Part shown: one piece after another, positions 26,137 to 40,386 of the stretch
Numbering within the stretch: the stretch's first letter is position 1
Layout of the letters: every line of letters begins with the position of its first letter
Assembly: GCA_942486035.1 (NCBI GenBank)
Contig: CALNXK010000357.1
Location: 5,001-69,000, forward strand
Length of the DNA: 64,000 nucleotides
Source of the DNA: Porites lobata
Taxonomy: Eukaryota > Cnidaria > Anthozoa > Scleractinia > Poritidae
Direction of reading: 5' to 3'
Position numbers and translations under genes: made by a program
Notes under the pieces: model-generated
Told to the model about the DNA's origin: nothing
Seen by the model: only the letters and a program-made list of their open reading frames with translations
The model's database searches: none

Positions 26137-28021
26137 TCCAAGATGGCGGCTGCAAAATTTGACATCTTCGAATAAGATCAGAATCACTTTGATTTCACTT
26201 TAAAACATCACCAAACATCATTTTCAGGTCCAATTTGACCATATACAAACTTTGAAGACGTTTGAAATTTCGATCCAAAATCATAGGCTAACCCCTTTGG
26301 AAAAAAAAATCAAGATGGCGGCTTATCAAATTTGACATCTTCATATATCGTCAAAATCACTTTAATTTTACTCTTAAACATCAACAAATATTATTTTTTT
26401 TGCCAAATTGCCTATATACAAACTTAAAAGAAATTTGATATTTCGACCCAAAATCATAGGCTAACTCCTTTGGAAAAAAAACCAAGATGGCGGCTGATCA
26501 AATTTGACATCCTCATATATCGTCAGCATCACTTTGATTTCACTCTAGAACATCAACAAAATTGATTTCTAGGTCCAATTTGACTATCCACAAACTTTGA
26601 AGAAATTTGAACTCTTGACCCACAATCATAGGCTAACCCCTTTAGACAAATCCAAGATGGCGGCTCATCAGATTTCGCATCTTCATATATCGTTAGAATG
26701 TCTTTAATTTCACTCTAAGACATCAACAAACATGATTTCTAGGTCCAATTTGACCATATTAAAATTCTGAAGAAATTTCAAATTTTCTCCCAAAATCACA
26801 GGCTAACCCCTTTAGAAAAAATGCAACATGGCGGCTGATCAAACTTGACATGTTCATATTTTGTCAGAATCACTTTGATTTTACGTTAAAACATCAACAA
26901 ACATCATTTTCAGGTCCAATTTGACCATATACAAACTTTGAAGACGTTTGAAATTTCGATCCAAAATCATAGGCTAACCCCTTTGGAAAAAAATCCAAGA
27001 TGGCGGCTGATCAAATTTGACATCTTCATATATCGTCAAAATCACGTTAATTTTACTCTTAAACATCAACAAATATTATTTTTAGGTTCAATTTGACTAT
27101 ATACAAACTTTAAAGAAATTTGATATTTCGACCCAAAATCAAACGCTAACTCCTTTGAAAAAAAAATCCAAGATTGCGGCTGATCAAATTTGACATCCCC
27201 ATATATCGTCAGGATCACTTTGATTTCACTCTAGAACATCAACAAAATTGATTTCTAGGTCCAATTTGACTATCCACAAACTTTGAAGAAATTTGAAATT
27301 TTGACCCATAATCATAGGCTAACCCCTTTAGACAAATCCAAGATGGCGGCTGATCAGATTTGACATCCTCATATATCGTTAGAATCTCTTTAATTTCACT
27401 CTAGGACATCAACAAACATGATTTCTAGGTCCAATTTGACTATATAAAAATACTGAAGAAATTTGAAATTTTGTCCCAAAATCACAGGCTAACCCCTTTA
27501 GAAAAAATCCAAGATGGCGGCTGATCAAATTTGACATCTTCATATATCGTCAAAATCACCTTAATTTTACCCTTAAACATCAACAAATATTATTTTTATG
27601 TTCAATTTGACTATATACAAACCTAAAAAAATTTGAAATTTTGACCTACAATCATAGGCTAACCCCTTTGGAAAAAAATCCAAGATGGCGGCTGATTAAA
27701 TTTGATATCCTCATATATCGTCGGAAGCACTTTCATTTCACTCTAAAACATTACCAAACATGATTTCAAGGTCTAATTTGACTATATAAAAATTCTGAAG
27801 AAATTTGAAATTTTGACCCAAAATCATAGGCTAACCCCTTTTAAAAAAATCCAAAATTGCCGCTGATGAAATTTGACACGTTTATATTTTGTCAGAATCA
27901 CTTTGATGTTACGTTAAAACATCAACAAACATCATTTCCAGGTTCAATTTGACCATATACAAAGTTTAAAGAAATTTGAAATTTTGACCCAAATTCATAG
28001 ACTATCCCTATTGGAATAAAA
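26137..28021 (+). repeat. HOR block, 11 monomers, local damage
   Basis: 1,885 bp in canonical order. m1 lacks a C (GCTGCAAAATTT), m2 has an abnormal T-run near 26390-26402 in place of TTTTTAGGTTC, and m10 carries private changes (GATTAAATTTGATATCC near 27695). Confidence 0.75.
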
Positions 28022-29911
28022 TCCAAGACGGCGGCTGATCAAATTTGACATCTTCAAATAAGATCAGAATCACTTTGATTTCACTTTAAAACATCACCAA
28101 ACATCATTTTCAGGTCCAATTTGACCATATACAAACTTTGAAGACGTTTGAAATTTCGATCCAAAATCATAGGCTAACCCCTTTGGAAAAAAATCCAAGA
28201 TGGCGGCTTATCAAATTTGACATCTTCATATATCGTCAAAATCACTTTAATTTTACTCTTAAACATCAACAAATATTATTTTTAGGTTCAAATTGCCTAT
28301 ATACAAACTTAAAAAAAAATTTGATATTTCGACCCAAAATCATAGGCTAACTCCTTTGGAAAAAAAAAAAATCCAAGATGGCGGCTGATCAAATTTGACA
28401 TCCTCATATATCGTCAGCATCACTTTGATTTCACTCTAGAACATCAACAAAAGTGATTTCTAGGTCCAATTTGACTATCCACAAACTTTGAAGAAATTTG
28501 AACTCTTGACCCACAATCATAGGCTAACCCCTTTAGACAAATCCAAGATGGCGGCTCATCAGATTTCGCATCTTCATATATCGTTAGAATGTCTTTAATT
28601 TCACTCTAAGACATCAACAAACATGATTTCTAGGTCCAATTTGACCATATTAAAATTCTGAAGAAATTTCAAATTTTCTCCCAAAATCACAGGCTAACCC
28701 CTTTAGAAAAAATGCAACATGGCGGCTGATCAAACTTGACATGTTCATATTTTGTCAGAATCACTTTGATTTTACGTTAAAACATCAACAAACATCATTT
28801 TCAGGTCCAATTTGACCATATACAAACTTTGAAGACGTTTGAAATTTCGATGCAAAATCATAGGCTAACCCCTTTGGAAAAAAATCCAAGATGGCGGCTG
28901 ATCAAATTTGACATCTTCATATATCGTCAAAATCACGTTAATTTTACTCTTAAACATCAACAAATATTATTTTTAGCTTCAATTTGACTATATACAAACT
29001 TTAAAGAAATTTGATATTTCGACCCAAAATCAAACGCTAACTCCTTTGAAAAAAAATCCAAGATTGCGGCTGATCAAATTTGACATCCCCATATATCGTC
29101 AGGATCACTTTGATTTCACTCTAGAACATCAACAAAATTGATTTCTAGGTCCAATTTGACTATCCACAAACTTTGAAGAAATTTGAAATTTTGACCCATA
29201 ATCATAGGCTAACCCCTTTAGACAAATCCAAGATGGCGGCTGATCAGATTTGACATCCTCATATATCGTTAGAATCTCTTTAATTTCACTCTAGGACATC
29301 AACAAACATGATTTCTAGGTCCAATTTGACTATATAAAAATACTGAAGAAATTTGAAATTTTGTCCCAAAATCACAGGCTAACCCCTTTAGAAAAAATCC
29401 AAGATGGCGGCTGATCAAATTTGACATCTTCATATATCGTCAAAATCACCTTAATTTTACCCTTAAACATCAACAAATATTATTTTTATGTTCAATTTGA
29501 CTATATACAAACCTAAAAGAAATTTGAAATTTTGACCTACAATCATAGGCTAACCCCTTTGGAAAAAATCCAAGATGGCGGCTGATCAAATCTGACATCC
29601 TCATATATCGTCACAATCACTTTCATTTCACTCTAAAACATTACCAAACATGATTTCAAGGTCTAATTTGACTATATAAAAATTCTGAAGAAATTTGAAA
29701 TTTTGACCCAAAATCATAGGCTAACCCCTTTTAAAAAAAATCCAAAATGGCCGCTGATGAAATTTGACACGTTCATATTTTGTCAGAATCACTTTGATTT
29801 TACGTTAAAACATCAACAAACATCATTTCCAGGTTCAATTTGACCATATACAAAGTTTAAAGAAATTTGAAATTTTGACCCAAATTCATAGACTAACCCT
29901 ATTGGAAAAAA
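28022..29911 (+). repeat. HOR block, 11 monomers, m1 variant
   Basis: 1,890 bp. m1 reads GACGGCGGCTGATCAAATTT instead of the GCTGCACAAA form, followed by canonical m2 to m11. There is an A-run insertion near 28360. Confidence 0.8.
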
Positions 29912-31114
29912 TCCAAGATGGCGGCTGCACAAATTTGACATCTTCGAATAAGATCAGAATCACTTTGATTTCACTTTAAAACATCACCAAATATCATTTT
30001 CAGGTCCAATTTGACCATATACAAACTTTGAAGACGTTTGAAATTTCGATCCAAAATCATAGGCTAACCCCTTTGGAAAAAAATCCAAGATGGCGGCTGA
30101 TCAAATTTGACATCTTCATATATCGTCAAAATCACTTTAATTTTACTCTTAAACATCAACAAATATTATTTTTAGGTTCAAATTGATTATATACAAACTT
30201 TAAAGAAATTTGATATTTCGACCCAAAATCAAAGGCTAACCCCTTTGGAAAAAAATCCAAGATGGCGGCTGATCAAATTTGACATCCTCATATATCGGCA
30301 GGATCACTTTGATTCCACTCTAAAACATCAACAAAAATGAATTCTAGGTCCAATTTGACTATCAACAAACTTTAAAGAAATTTGAAGTTTTCACCCACAA
30401 TCATAGCCTAACCCCTTTGGAAAAATATCCAAGATGGCGGCTGATTAAATCTGATATCCTCATATATCGTCAGAATCACTTTCATTTCACTCTAAGACAT
30501 ACCCAAACATGATTTCGAGGTCCAATTTGACTATATAAAAATTCTGAAGAAATTTGAAATTTTAACCCAAAATCATAGGCTAACCCCTTTAGAAAAAAAT
30601 CCAAGATGGCGGCTGATCAAATTTGACATCCTCATATATCGTCAGGATCACTTTGATTTCACTCTAGAACATCAAGAAAAATGAATTCTAGGTCCAATTT
30701 GACTATCTACAAACTTTGAAGAAATTTGAAGTTTTCACCCACAATCATAGCCTAACCCCTTTGGAAAAATATCCAAGATGGCGGCTGATTAAATCTGATA
30801 TCCTCATATATCGTCAGAATCACTTTCATTTCACTCTAAAACATTACCAAACATGATTTCAAGGTCTAATTTGACTATATAAAAATTCTGAAGAAATTTG
30901 AAATTTTGACCCAAAATCATAGGCTAACCCCTTTTAAAAAAAATCCAAAATGGCCGCTGATGAAATTTGACAGGTTCATATTTTGTCAGAATCACTTTGA
31001 TGTTACGTTAAAACATCAACAAACATCATTTCCAGGTTCAATTTGACCATATACAAAGTTTAAACAAATTTGAAATTTTGACCCAAATTCATAGACTAAC
31101 CCTATTGGAAAAAA
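29912..31114 (+). repeat. HOR block, 7 monomers with an internal dimer
   Basis: 1,203 bp, but unlike the other 7-mers. After m1 and m2-like monomers, an m3-like monomer (GAATTCTAGGTCC) and an m10-like monomer (GATTAAATCTGATATCC) occur twice in succession (30255-30600 and 30600-30945), then m11. The repeated pair indicates a two-monomer duplication of about 343 bp. Confidence 0.75.
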
Positions 31115-33006
31115 TCCAAGATGGCGGCTGCACAAATTTGACATCTTCGAATATGATCAGAATCACTTTGATTTCACTTTAAAACATCACCAAACATCAT
31201 TTTCAGGTCCAATTTGACCATATACAAACTTTGAAGACGTTTGAAATTTCGATCCAAAATCATAGGCTAACCCCTTTGGAAAAAAATCCAAGATGGCGGC
31301 TTATCAAATTTGACATCTTCATATATCGTCAAAATCACTTTAATTTTACTCTTAAACATCAACAAATATTATTTTTAGGTTCAAATTGCCTATATACAAA
31401 CTTAAAAGAAATTTGATATTTCGACCCAAAATCATAGGCTAACTCCTTTGGAAAAAAAAAAATCCAATGGCGGCTGATCAAATTTGACATCCTCATATAT
31501 CGTCAGCATCACTTTGATTTCACTCTAGAACATCAACAAAATTGATTTCTAGGTCCAATTTGACTATCCACAAACTTTGAAGAAATTTGAACTCTTGACC
31601 CACAATCATAGGCTAACCCCTTTAGACAAATCCAAGATGGCGGCTCATCAGATTTCGCATCTTCATATATCGTTAGAATGTCTTTAATTTCACTCTAAGA
31701 CATCAACAAACATGATTTCTAGGTCCAATTTGACCATATAAAAATTCTGAAGAAATTTCAAATTTTCTCCCAAAATCACAGGCTAACCCCTTTAGAAAAA
31801 AAATGCAACATGGCGGCTGATCAAACTTGACATGTTCATATTTTGTCAGAATCACTTTGATTTTACGTTAAAACATCAACAAACATCATTTTCAGGTCCA
31901 ATTTGACCATATACAAACTTTGAAGACGTTTGAAATTTCGATGCAAAATCATAGGCTAACCCCTTTGGAAAAAAAATCCAAGATGGCGGCTGATCAAATT
32001 TGACATCTTCATATATCGTCAAAATCACCTTAATTTTACTCTTAAACATCAACAAATATTATTTTTAGGTTCAATTTGACTATATACAAACTTTAAAGAA
32101 ATTTGATATTTCGACCCAAAATCAAACGCTAACTCCTTTGAAAAAAAAAAATCTAAGATTGCGGCTGATCAAATTTGACATCCCCATATATCGTCAGGAT
32201 CACTTTGATTTCACTCTAGAACATCAACAAAATTGATTTCTAGGTCCAATTTGACTATCCACAAACTTTGAAGAAATTTGAAATTTTGACCCATAATCAT
32301 AGGCTAACCCCTTTAGACAAATCCAAGATGGCGGCTGATCAGATTTGACATCCTCATATATCGTTAGAATCTCTTTAATTTCACTCTAGGACATCAACAA
32401 ACATGATTTCTAGGTCCAATTTGACTATATAAAAATACTGAAGAAATTTGAAATTTTGTCCCAAAATCACAGGCTAACCCCTTTAGAAAAAATCCAAGAT
32501 GGCGGCTGATCAAATTTGACATCTTCATATATCGTCAAAATCACCTTAATTTTACCCTTAAACATCAACAAATATTATTTTTATGTTCAATTTGACTATA
32601 TACAAACCTAAAAGAAATTTGAAATTTTGACCTACAATCATAGGCTAACCCCTTTGGAAAAAATCCAAGATGGCGGCTGATCAAATCTGACATCCTCATA
32701 TATCGTCACAATCACTTTCATTTCACTCTAAAACATTACCAAACATGATTTCAAGGTCTAATTTGACTATATAAAAATTCTGAAGAAATTTGAAATTTTG
32801 ACCCAAAATCATAGGCTAACCCCTTTTAAAAAAAATCCAAAATGGCCGCTGATGAAATTTGACACGTTCATATTTTGTCAGAATCACTTTGATGTTACGT
32901 TAAAACATCAACAAACATCATTTCCAGGTTCAATTTGACCATATACAAAGTTTAAAGAAATTTGAAATTTTGACCCAAATTCATAGACTAACCCTATTGG
33001 AAAAAA
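31115..33006 (+). repeat. HOR block, full 11 monomers
   Basis: 1,892 bp in canonical order. Near 31450 an extended A-run is followed by TCCAATGGCGG, so the AAG of AAGATGG is lost. A-runs are also lengthened near 31800 and 32145. Confidence 0.8.
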
Positions 33007-34722
33007 TCCAAGATGGCGGCTGCACAAATTTGACATCTTCGAATATGATCAGAATCACTTTGATTTCACTTTAAAACATCACCAAACATCATTTTCAGGT
33101 TCAATTTGACCATATACAAACTTTGAAGACGTTTGAAATTTCGATCCAAAATCATAGGCTAACCCCTTTGGAAAAAAATCCAAGATGGCGGCTGATCAAA
33201 TTTGACATCTTCATATATCGTCAGCATCACTTTGATTTCACTCTAGAACATCAACAAAATTGATTTCTAGGTCCAATTTGACTATCCACAAACTTTGAAG
33301 AAATTTGAAATTTTGACCCATAATCATAGGCTAACCCCTTTAGACAAATCCAAGATGGCGGCTGATCAGATTTGACATCTTCATATATCGTTAAAATTTC
33401 TTTAATTTCACTCTAAGACATCAACAAACATGATTTCTAGGTCCAATTTGACCATATAAAAATTCTGAAGAAATTTCAAATTTTCTCCCAAAATCAGGGC
33501 TAACCCCTTTAGAAAAAAAATGCAACATGGCGGCTGATCAAACTTGACATGTTCATATTTTGTCAGAATCACTTTGATTTTACGTTAAAACATCAACAAA
33601 CATCATTTTCAGGTCCAATTTGACCATATACAAACTTTGAAGACGTTTGAAATTTCGATGCAAAATCATAGGCTAACCCCTTTGGAAAAAAAATCCAAGA
33701 TGGCGGCTGATCAAATTTGACATCTTCATATATCGTCAAAATCACGTTAATTTTACTCTTAAACATCAACAAATATTATTTTTAGCTTCAATTTGACTAT
33801 ATACAAACTTTAAAGAAATTTGATATTTCGACCCAAAATCAAACGCTAACTCCTTTGAAAAAAAAATCTAAGATTGCGGCTGATCAAATTTGACATCCCC
33901 ATATATCGTCAGGATCACTTTGATTTCACTCTAGAACATCAACAAAATTGATTTCTAGGTCCAATTTGACTATCCACAAACTTTGAAGAAATTTGAAATT
34001 TTGACCCATAATCATAGGCTAACCCCTTTAGACAAATCCAAGATGGCGGCTGATCAGATTTGACATCCTCATATATCGTTAGAATCTCTTTAATTTCACT
34101 CTAGGACATCAACAAACATGATTTCTAGGTCCAATTTGACTATATAAAAATACTGAAGAAATTTGAAATTTTGTCCCAAAATCACAGGCTAACCCCTTTA
34201 GAAAAAATCCAAGATGGCGGCTGATCAAATTTGACATCTTCATATATCGTCAAAATCACCTTAATTTTACCCTTAAACATCAACAAATATTATTTTTATG
34301 TTCAATTTGACTATATACAAACCTAAAAGAAATTTGAAATTTTGACCTACAATCATAGGCTAACCCCTTTGGAAAAAATCCAAGATGGCGGCTGATCAAA
34401 TCTGACATCCTCATATATCGTCACAATCAATTTCATTTCACTCTAAAACATTACCAAACATGATCTCAAGGTCTAATTTGACTATATAAAAATTCTGAAG
34501 AAATTTGAAATTTTGACCCAAAATCATAGGCTAACCCCTTTTAAAAAAAAATCCAAAATGGCCGCTGATGAAATTTGACACGTTCATATTTTGTCAGAAT
34601 CACTTTGATTTTACGTTAAAACATCAACAAACATCATTTCCAGGTTCAATTTGACCATATAAAAAGTTTAAAGAAATTTGAAATTTTGACCCAAATTCAT
34701 AGACTAACCCTATTGGAAAAAA
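33007..34722 (+). repeat. HOR block, 10 monomers
   Basis: 1,716 bp. After m1, one monomer starts as m2/m6 (GACATCTTCATATATCG) and continues as m3 (TCAGCATCACTTTG) with an m7-type end, so exactly one monomer is lost. The rest follows the m4/m8-like to m11 order. m4 has lost two bases in ATCAGGGCTAACC near 33495. Confidence 0.75.
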
Positions 34723-36618
34723 TCCAAGATGGCGGCTGCACAAATTTGACATCTTCGAATAAGATCAGAATCACTTTGATTTCACTTTAAAACATCACCA
34801 AACATCATTTTCAGGTCCAATTTGACCATATACAAACTTTGAAGACGTTTGAAATTTCGATCCAAAATCATAGGCTAACCCCTTTGGAAAAAAATCCAAG
34901 ATGGCGGCTTATCAAATTTGACATCTTCATATATCGTCAAAATCACTTTAATTTTACTCTTAAACATCAACAAATATTATTTTTAGGTTCAAATTGCCTA
35001 TATACAAACTTAAAAGAAATTTGATATTTCGACCCAAAATCATAGGCTAACTCCTTTGGAAAAAAATCCAAGATGGCGGCTGATCAAATTTGACATCCTC
35101 ATATATCGTCAGCATCACTTTGATTTCACTCTAGAACATCAACAAAATTGATTTCTAGGTCCAATTTGACTATCCACAAACTTTGAAGAAATTTGAACCC
35201 TTGACCCACAATCATAGGCTAACCCCTTTAGACAAATCCAAGATGGCGGCTCATCAGATTTCGCATCTTCATATATCGTTAGAATGTCTTTAATTTCACT
35301 CTAAGACATCAACAAACATGATTTCTAGGTCCAATTTGACCATATAAAAATTCTGAAGAAATTTCAAATTTTCTCCCAAAATCACAGGCTAACCCCTTTA
35401 GAAAAAATGCAACATGGCGGCTGATCAAACTTGACATGTTCATATTTTGTCAGAATCACTTTGATTTTACGTTAAAACATCAACAAACATCATTTTCAGG
35501 TCCAATTTGACCATATACAAACTTTGAAGACGTTTGAAATTTCGATGCAAAATCATAGGCTAACCCCTTTGGAAAAAAAAATCCAAGATGGCGGCTGATC
35601 AAATTTGACATCTTCATATATCGTCAAAATCACGTTAATTTTACTCTTAAACATCAACAAATATTATTTTTAGCTTCAATTTGACTATATACAAACTTTA
35701 AAGAAATTTGATATTTCGACCCAAAATCAAACGCTAACTCCTTTGAAAAAAAAATCCAAGATTGCGGCTGATCAAATTTGACATCCCCATATATCGTCAG
35801 GATCACTTTGATTTCACTCTAGAACATCAACAAAATTGATTTCTAGGTCCAATTTGACTATCCACAAACTTTGAAGAAATTTGAAATTTTGACCCATAAT
35901 CATAGGCTAACCCCTTTAGACAAATCCAAGATGGCGGCTGATCAGATTTGACATCCTCATATATCGTTAGAATCTCTTTAATTTCACTCTAGGACATCAA
36001 CAAACATGATTTCTAGGTCCAATTTGACTATATAAAAATACTGAAGAAATTTGAAATTTTGTCCCAAAATCACAGGCTAACCCCTTTAGAAAAAATCCAA
36101 GATGGCGGCTGATCAAATTGATCAAATTTGACATCTTCATATATCGTCAAAATCACCTTAATTTTACCCTTAAACATCAACAAATATTATTTTTATGTTC
36201 AATTTGACTATATACAAACCTAAAAGAAATTTGAAATTTTGACCTACAATCATAGGCTAACCCCTTTGGAAAAAATCCAAGATGGCGGCTGATCAAATCT
36301 GACATCCTCATTTATCGTCACAATCACTTTCATTTCACTCTAAAACATTACCAAACATGATTTCAAGGTCTAATTTGACTATATAAAAATTCTGAAGAAA
36401 TTTGAAATTTTGACCCAAAATCATAGGCTAACCCCTTTTAAAAAAAATCCAAAATGGCCACTGATGAAATTTGACACGTTCATATTTTGTCAGAATCACT
36501 TTGATTTTACGTTAAAACATCAACAAACATCATTTCCAGGTTCAATTTGACCATATAGAAAGTTTAAAGAAATTTGAAATTTTGACCCAAATTCATAGAC
36601 TAACCCTATTGGAAAAAA
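34723..36618 (+). repeat. HOR block, full 11 monomers with a 10-bp duplication
   Basis: 1,896 bp, canonical order. The excess over 1,884 is mostly a 10-bp tandem duplication of GATCAAATT-type sequence at about 36110-36126 in m9. m3 has the CCCTTGACCCAC form that is confined to blocks from here to 45359. Confidence 0.85.
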
Positions 36619-38502
36619 TCCAAGATGGCGGCTGCACAAATTTGACATCTTCGAATAAGATCAGAATCACTTTGATTTCACTTTAAAACATCACCAAACA
36701 TCATTTTCAGGTCCAATTTGACCATATACAAACTTTGAAGACGTTTGAAATTTCGATCCAAAATCATAGGCTAACCCCTTTGGAAAAAAATCCAAGATGG
36801 CGGCTTATCAAATTTGACATCTTCATATATCGTCAAAATCACTTTAATTTTACTCTTAAACATCAACAAATATTATTTTTAGGTTCAAATTGCCTATATA
36901 CAAACTTAAAAGAAATTTGATATTTCGACCCAAAATCATAGGCTAACTCCTTTGGAAAAAAATCCAAGATTGCGGCTGATCAAATTTGACATCCTCATAT
37001 ATCGTCAGCATCACTTTGATTTCACTCTAGAACATCAACAAAATTGATTTCTAGGTCCAATTTGACTATCCACAAACTTTGAAGAAATTTGAACCCTTGA
37101 CCCACAATCATAGGCTAACCCCTTTAGACAAATCCAAGATGGCGGCTCATCAGATTTCGCATCTTCATATATCGTTAGAATGTCTTTAATTTCACTCTAA
37201 GACATCAACAAACATGATTTCTAGGTCCAATTTGACCATATAAAAATTCTGAAGAAATTTCAAATTTTCTCCCAAAATTACAGGCTAACCCCTTTAGAAA
37301 AAATGCAACATGGCGGCTGATCAAACTTGACATGTTCATATTTTGTCAGAATCACTTTGATTTTACGTTAAAACATCAACAAACATCATTTTCAGGTCCA
37401 ATTTGACCATATACAAACTTTGAAGACGTTTGAAATTTCGATGCAAAATCATAGGCTAACCCCTTTGGAAAAAAATCCAAGATGGCGGCTGATCAAATTT
37501 GACATCTTCATATATCGTCAAAATCACGTTAATTTTACTCTTAAACATCAACAAATATTATTTTTAGGTTCAATTTGACTATATACAAACTTTAAAGAAA
37601 TTTGATATTTCGACCCAAAATCAAACGCTAACTCCTTTGAAAAAAAATCCAAGATTGCGGCTGATCAAATTTGACATCCCCATATATCGTCAGGATCACT
37701 TTGATTTCACTCTAGAACATCAACAAAATTGATTTCTAGGTCCAATTTGACTATCCACAAACTTTGAAGAAATTTGAAATTTTGACCCATAATCATAGGC
37801 TAACCCCTTTAGACAAATCCAAGATGGCGGCTGATCAGATTTGACATCCTCATATATCGTTAGAATCTCTTTAATTTCACTCTAGGACATCAACAAACAT
37901 GATTTCTAGGTCCAATTTGACTATATAAAAATACTGAAGAAATTTGAAATTTTGTCCCAAAATCACAGGCTAACCCCTTTAGAAAAAATCCAAGATGGCG
38001 GCTGATCAAATTTGACATCTTCATATATCGTCAAAATCACCTTAATTTTACCCTTAAACATCAACAAATATTATTTTTATGTTCAATTTGACTATATACA
38101 AACCTAAAAGAAATTTGAAATTTTGACCTACAATCATAGGCTAACCCCTTTGGAAAAAATCCAAGATGGCGGCTGATCAAATCTGACATCCTCATTTATC
38201 GTCACAATCACTTTCATTTCACTCTAAAACATTACCAAACATGATTTCAAGGTCTAATTTGACTATATAAAAATTCTGAAGAAATTTGAAATTTTGACCC
38301 AAAATCATAGGCTAACCCCTTTTAAAAAAAATCCAAAATGGCCACTGATGAAATTTGACACGTTCATATTTTGTCAGAATCACTTTGATTTTACGTTAAA
38401 ACATCAACAAACATCATTTCCAGGTTCAATTTGACCATATAGAAAGTTTAAAGAAATTTGAAATTTTGACCCAAATTCATAGACTAACCCTATTGGAAAA
38501 AA
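36619..38502 (+). repeat. HOR block, full 11 monomers, 1,884 bp reference copy
   Basis: Exactly 1,884 bp and canonical m1 to m11. It shares private variants with its neighbours: TCCTCATTTATCG in m10 and GGCCACTGATG plus ATATAGAAAG in m11 occur both in the end of the previous block and here, 1,884 bp apart, and nowhere else. Confidence 0.9.
36620..36634 (+). promoter_or_regulatory. YY1-like box in satellite A (example copy)
   Basis: CCAAGATGGCGGCTG at the start of m1 matches the well-known YY1 consensus (CAAGATGGCGGC). The same box sits at the same place in m2, m4, m6, m8, m9 and m10 across the array, while m3 and m7 often have GATTGCGG, m5 has ACATGGCGG and m11 AAATGGCCGC. The sequence match is direct; binding is inference. 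Confidence 0.4.
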
Positions 38503-40386
38503 TCCAAGATGGCGGCTGCACAAATTTGACATCTTCGAATAAGATCAGAATCACTTTGATTTCACTTTAAAACATCACCAAACATCATTTTCAGGTCCAA
38601 TTTGACCATATACAAACTTTGAAGACGTTTGAAATTTCGATCCAAAATCATAGGCTAACCCCTTTGGAAAAAAATCCAAGATGGCGGCTTATCAAATTTG
38701 ACATCTTCATATATCGTCAAAATCACTTTAATTTTACTCTTAAACATCAACAAATATTATTTTTAGGTTCAAATTGCCTATATACAAACTTAAAAGAAAT
38801 TTGATATTTCGACCCAAAATCATAGGCTAACTCCTTTGGAAAAAAATCCAAGATGGCGGCTGATCAAATTTGACATCCTCATATATCGTCAGCATCACTT
38901 TGATTTCACTCTAGAACATCAACAAAATTGATTTCTAGGTCCAATTTGACTATCCACAAACTTTGAAGAAATTTGAACCCTTGACCCACAATCATAGGCT
39001 AACCCCTTTAAACAAATCCAAGATGGCGGCTCATCAGATTTCGCATCTTCATATATCGTTAGAATGTCTTTAATTTCACTCTAAGACATCAACAAACATG
39101 ATTTCTAGGTCCAATTTGACCATATAAAAATTCTGAAGAAATTTCAAATTTTCTCCCAAAATTACAGGCTAACCCCTTTAGAAAAAATGCAACATGGCGG
39201 CTGATCAAACTTGACATGTTCATATTTTGTCAGAATCACTTTGATTTTACGTTAAAACATCAACAAACATCATTTTCAGGTCCAATTTGACCATATACAA
39301 ACTTTGAAGACGTTTGAAATTTCGATGCAAAATCATAGGCTAACCCCTTTGGAAAAAAATCCAAGATGGCGGCTGATCAAATTTGACATCTTCATATATC
39401 GTCAAAATCACGTTAATTTTACTCTTAAACATCAACAAATATTATTTTTAGGTTCAATTTGACTATATACAAACTTTAAAGAAATTTGATATTTCGACCC
39501 AAAATCAAACGCTAACTCCTTTGAAAAAAAATCCAAGATTGCGGCTGATCAAATTTGACATCCCCATATATCGTCAGGATCACTTTGATTTCACTCTAGA
39601 ACATCAACAAAATTGATTTCTAGGTCCAATTTGACTATCCAAAAACTTTGAAGAAATTTGAAATTTTGACCCATAATCATAGGCTAACCCCTTTAGACAA
39701 ATCCAAGATGGCGGCTGATCAGATTTGACATCCTCATATATCGTTAGAATCTCTTTAATTTCACTCTAGGACATCAACAAACATGATTTCTAGGTCCAAT
39801 TTGACTATATAAAAATACTGAAGAAATTTGAAATTTTGTCCCAAAATCACAGGCTAACCCCTTTAGAAAAAATCCAAGATGGCGGCTGATCAAATTTGAC
39901 ATCTTCATATATCGTCAAAATCACCTTAATTTTACCCTTAAACATCAACAAATATTATTTTTATGTTCAATTTGACTATATACAAACCTAAAAGAAATTT
40001 GAAATTTTGACCTACAATCATAGGCTAACCCCTTTGGAAAAAATCCAAGATGGCGGCTGATCAAATCTGACATCCTCATATATCGTCACAATCACTTTCA
40101 TTTCACTCTAAAACATTACCAAACATGATTTCAAGGTCTAATTTGACTATATAAAAATTCTGAAGAAATTTGAAATTTTGACCCAAAATCATAGGCTAAC
40201 CCCTTTTAAAAAAAATCCAAAATGGCCGCTGATGAAATTTGACACCTTCATATTTTGTCAGAATCACTTTGATTTTACGTTAAAACATCAACAAACATCA
40301 TTTCCAGGTTCAATTTGACCATATAAAAAGTTTAAAGAAATTTGAAATTTTGACCCAAATTCATAGACTAACCCTATTGGAAAAAA
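38503..40386 (+). repeat. HOR block, full 11 monomers, 1,884 bp
   Basis: Exactly 1,884 bp, canonical order. The m4 variant AAAATTACAGGC is shared with the blocks at 36619 and 40387. Unlike the two preceding blocks, m10 and m11 here have the common forms (apart from GACACCTTCATA in m11). Confidence 0.9.
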
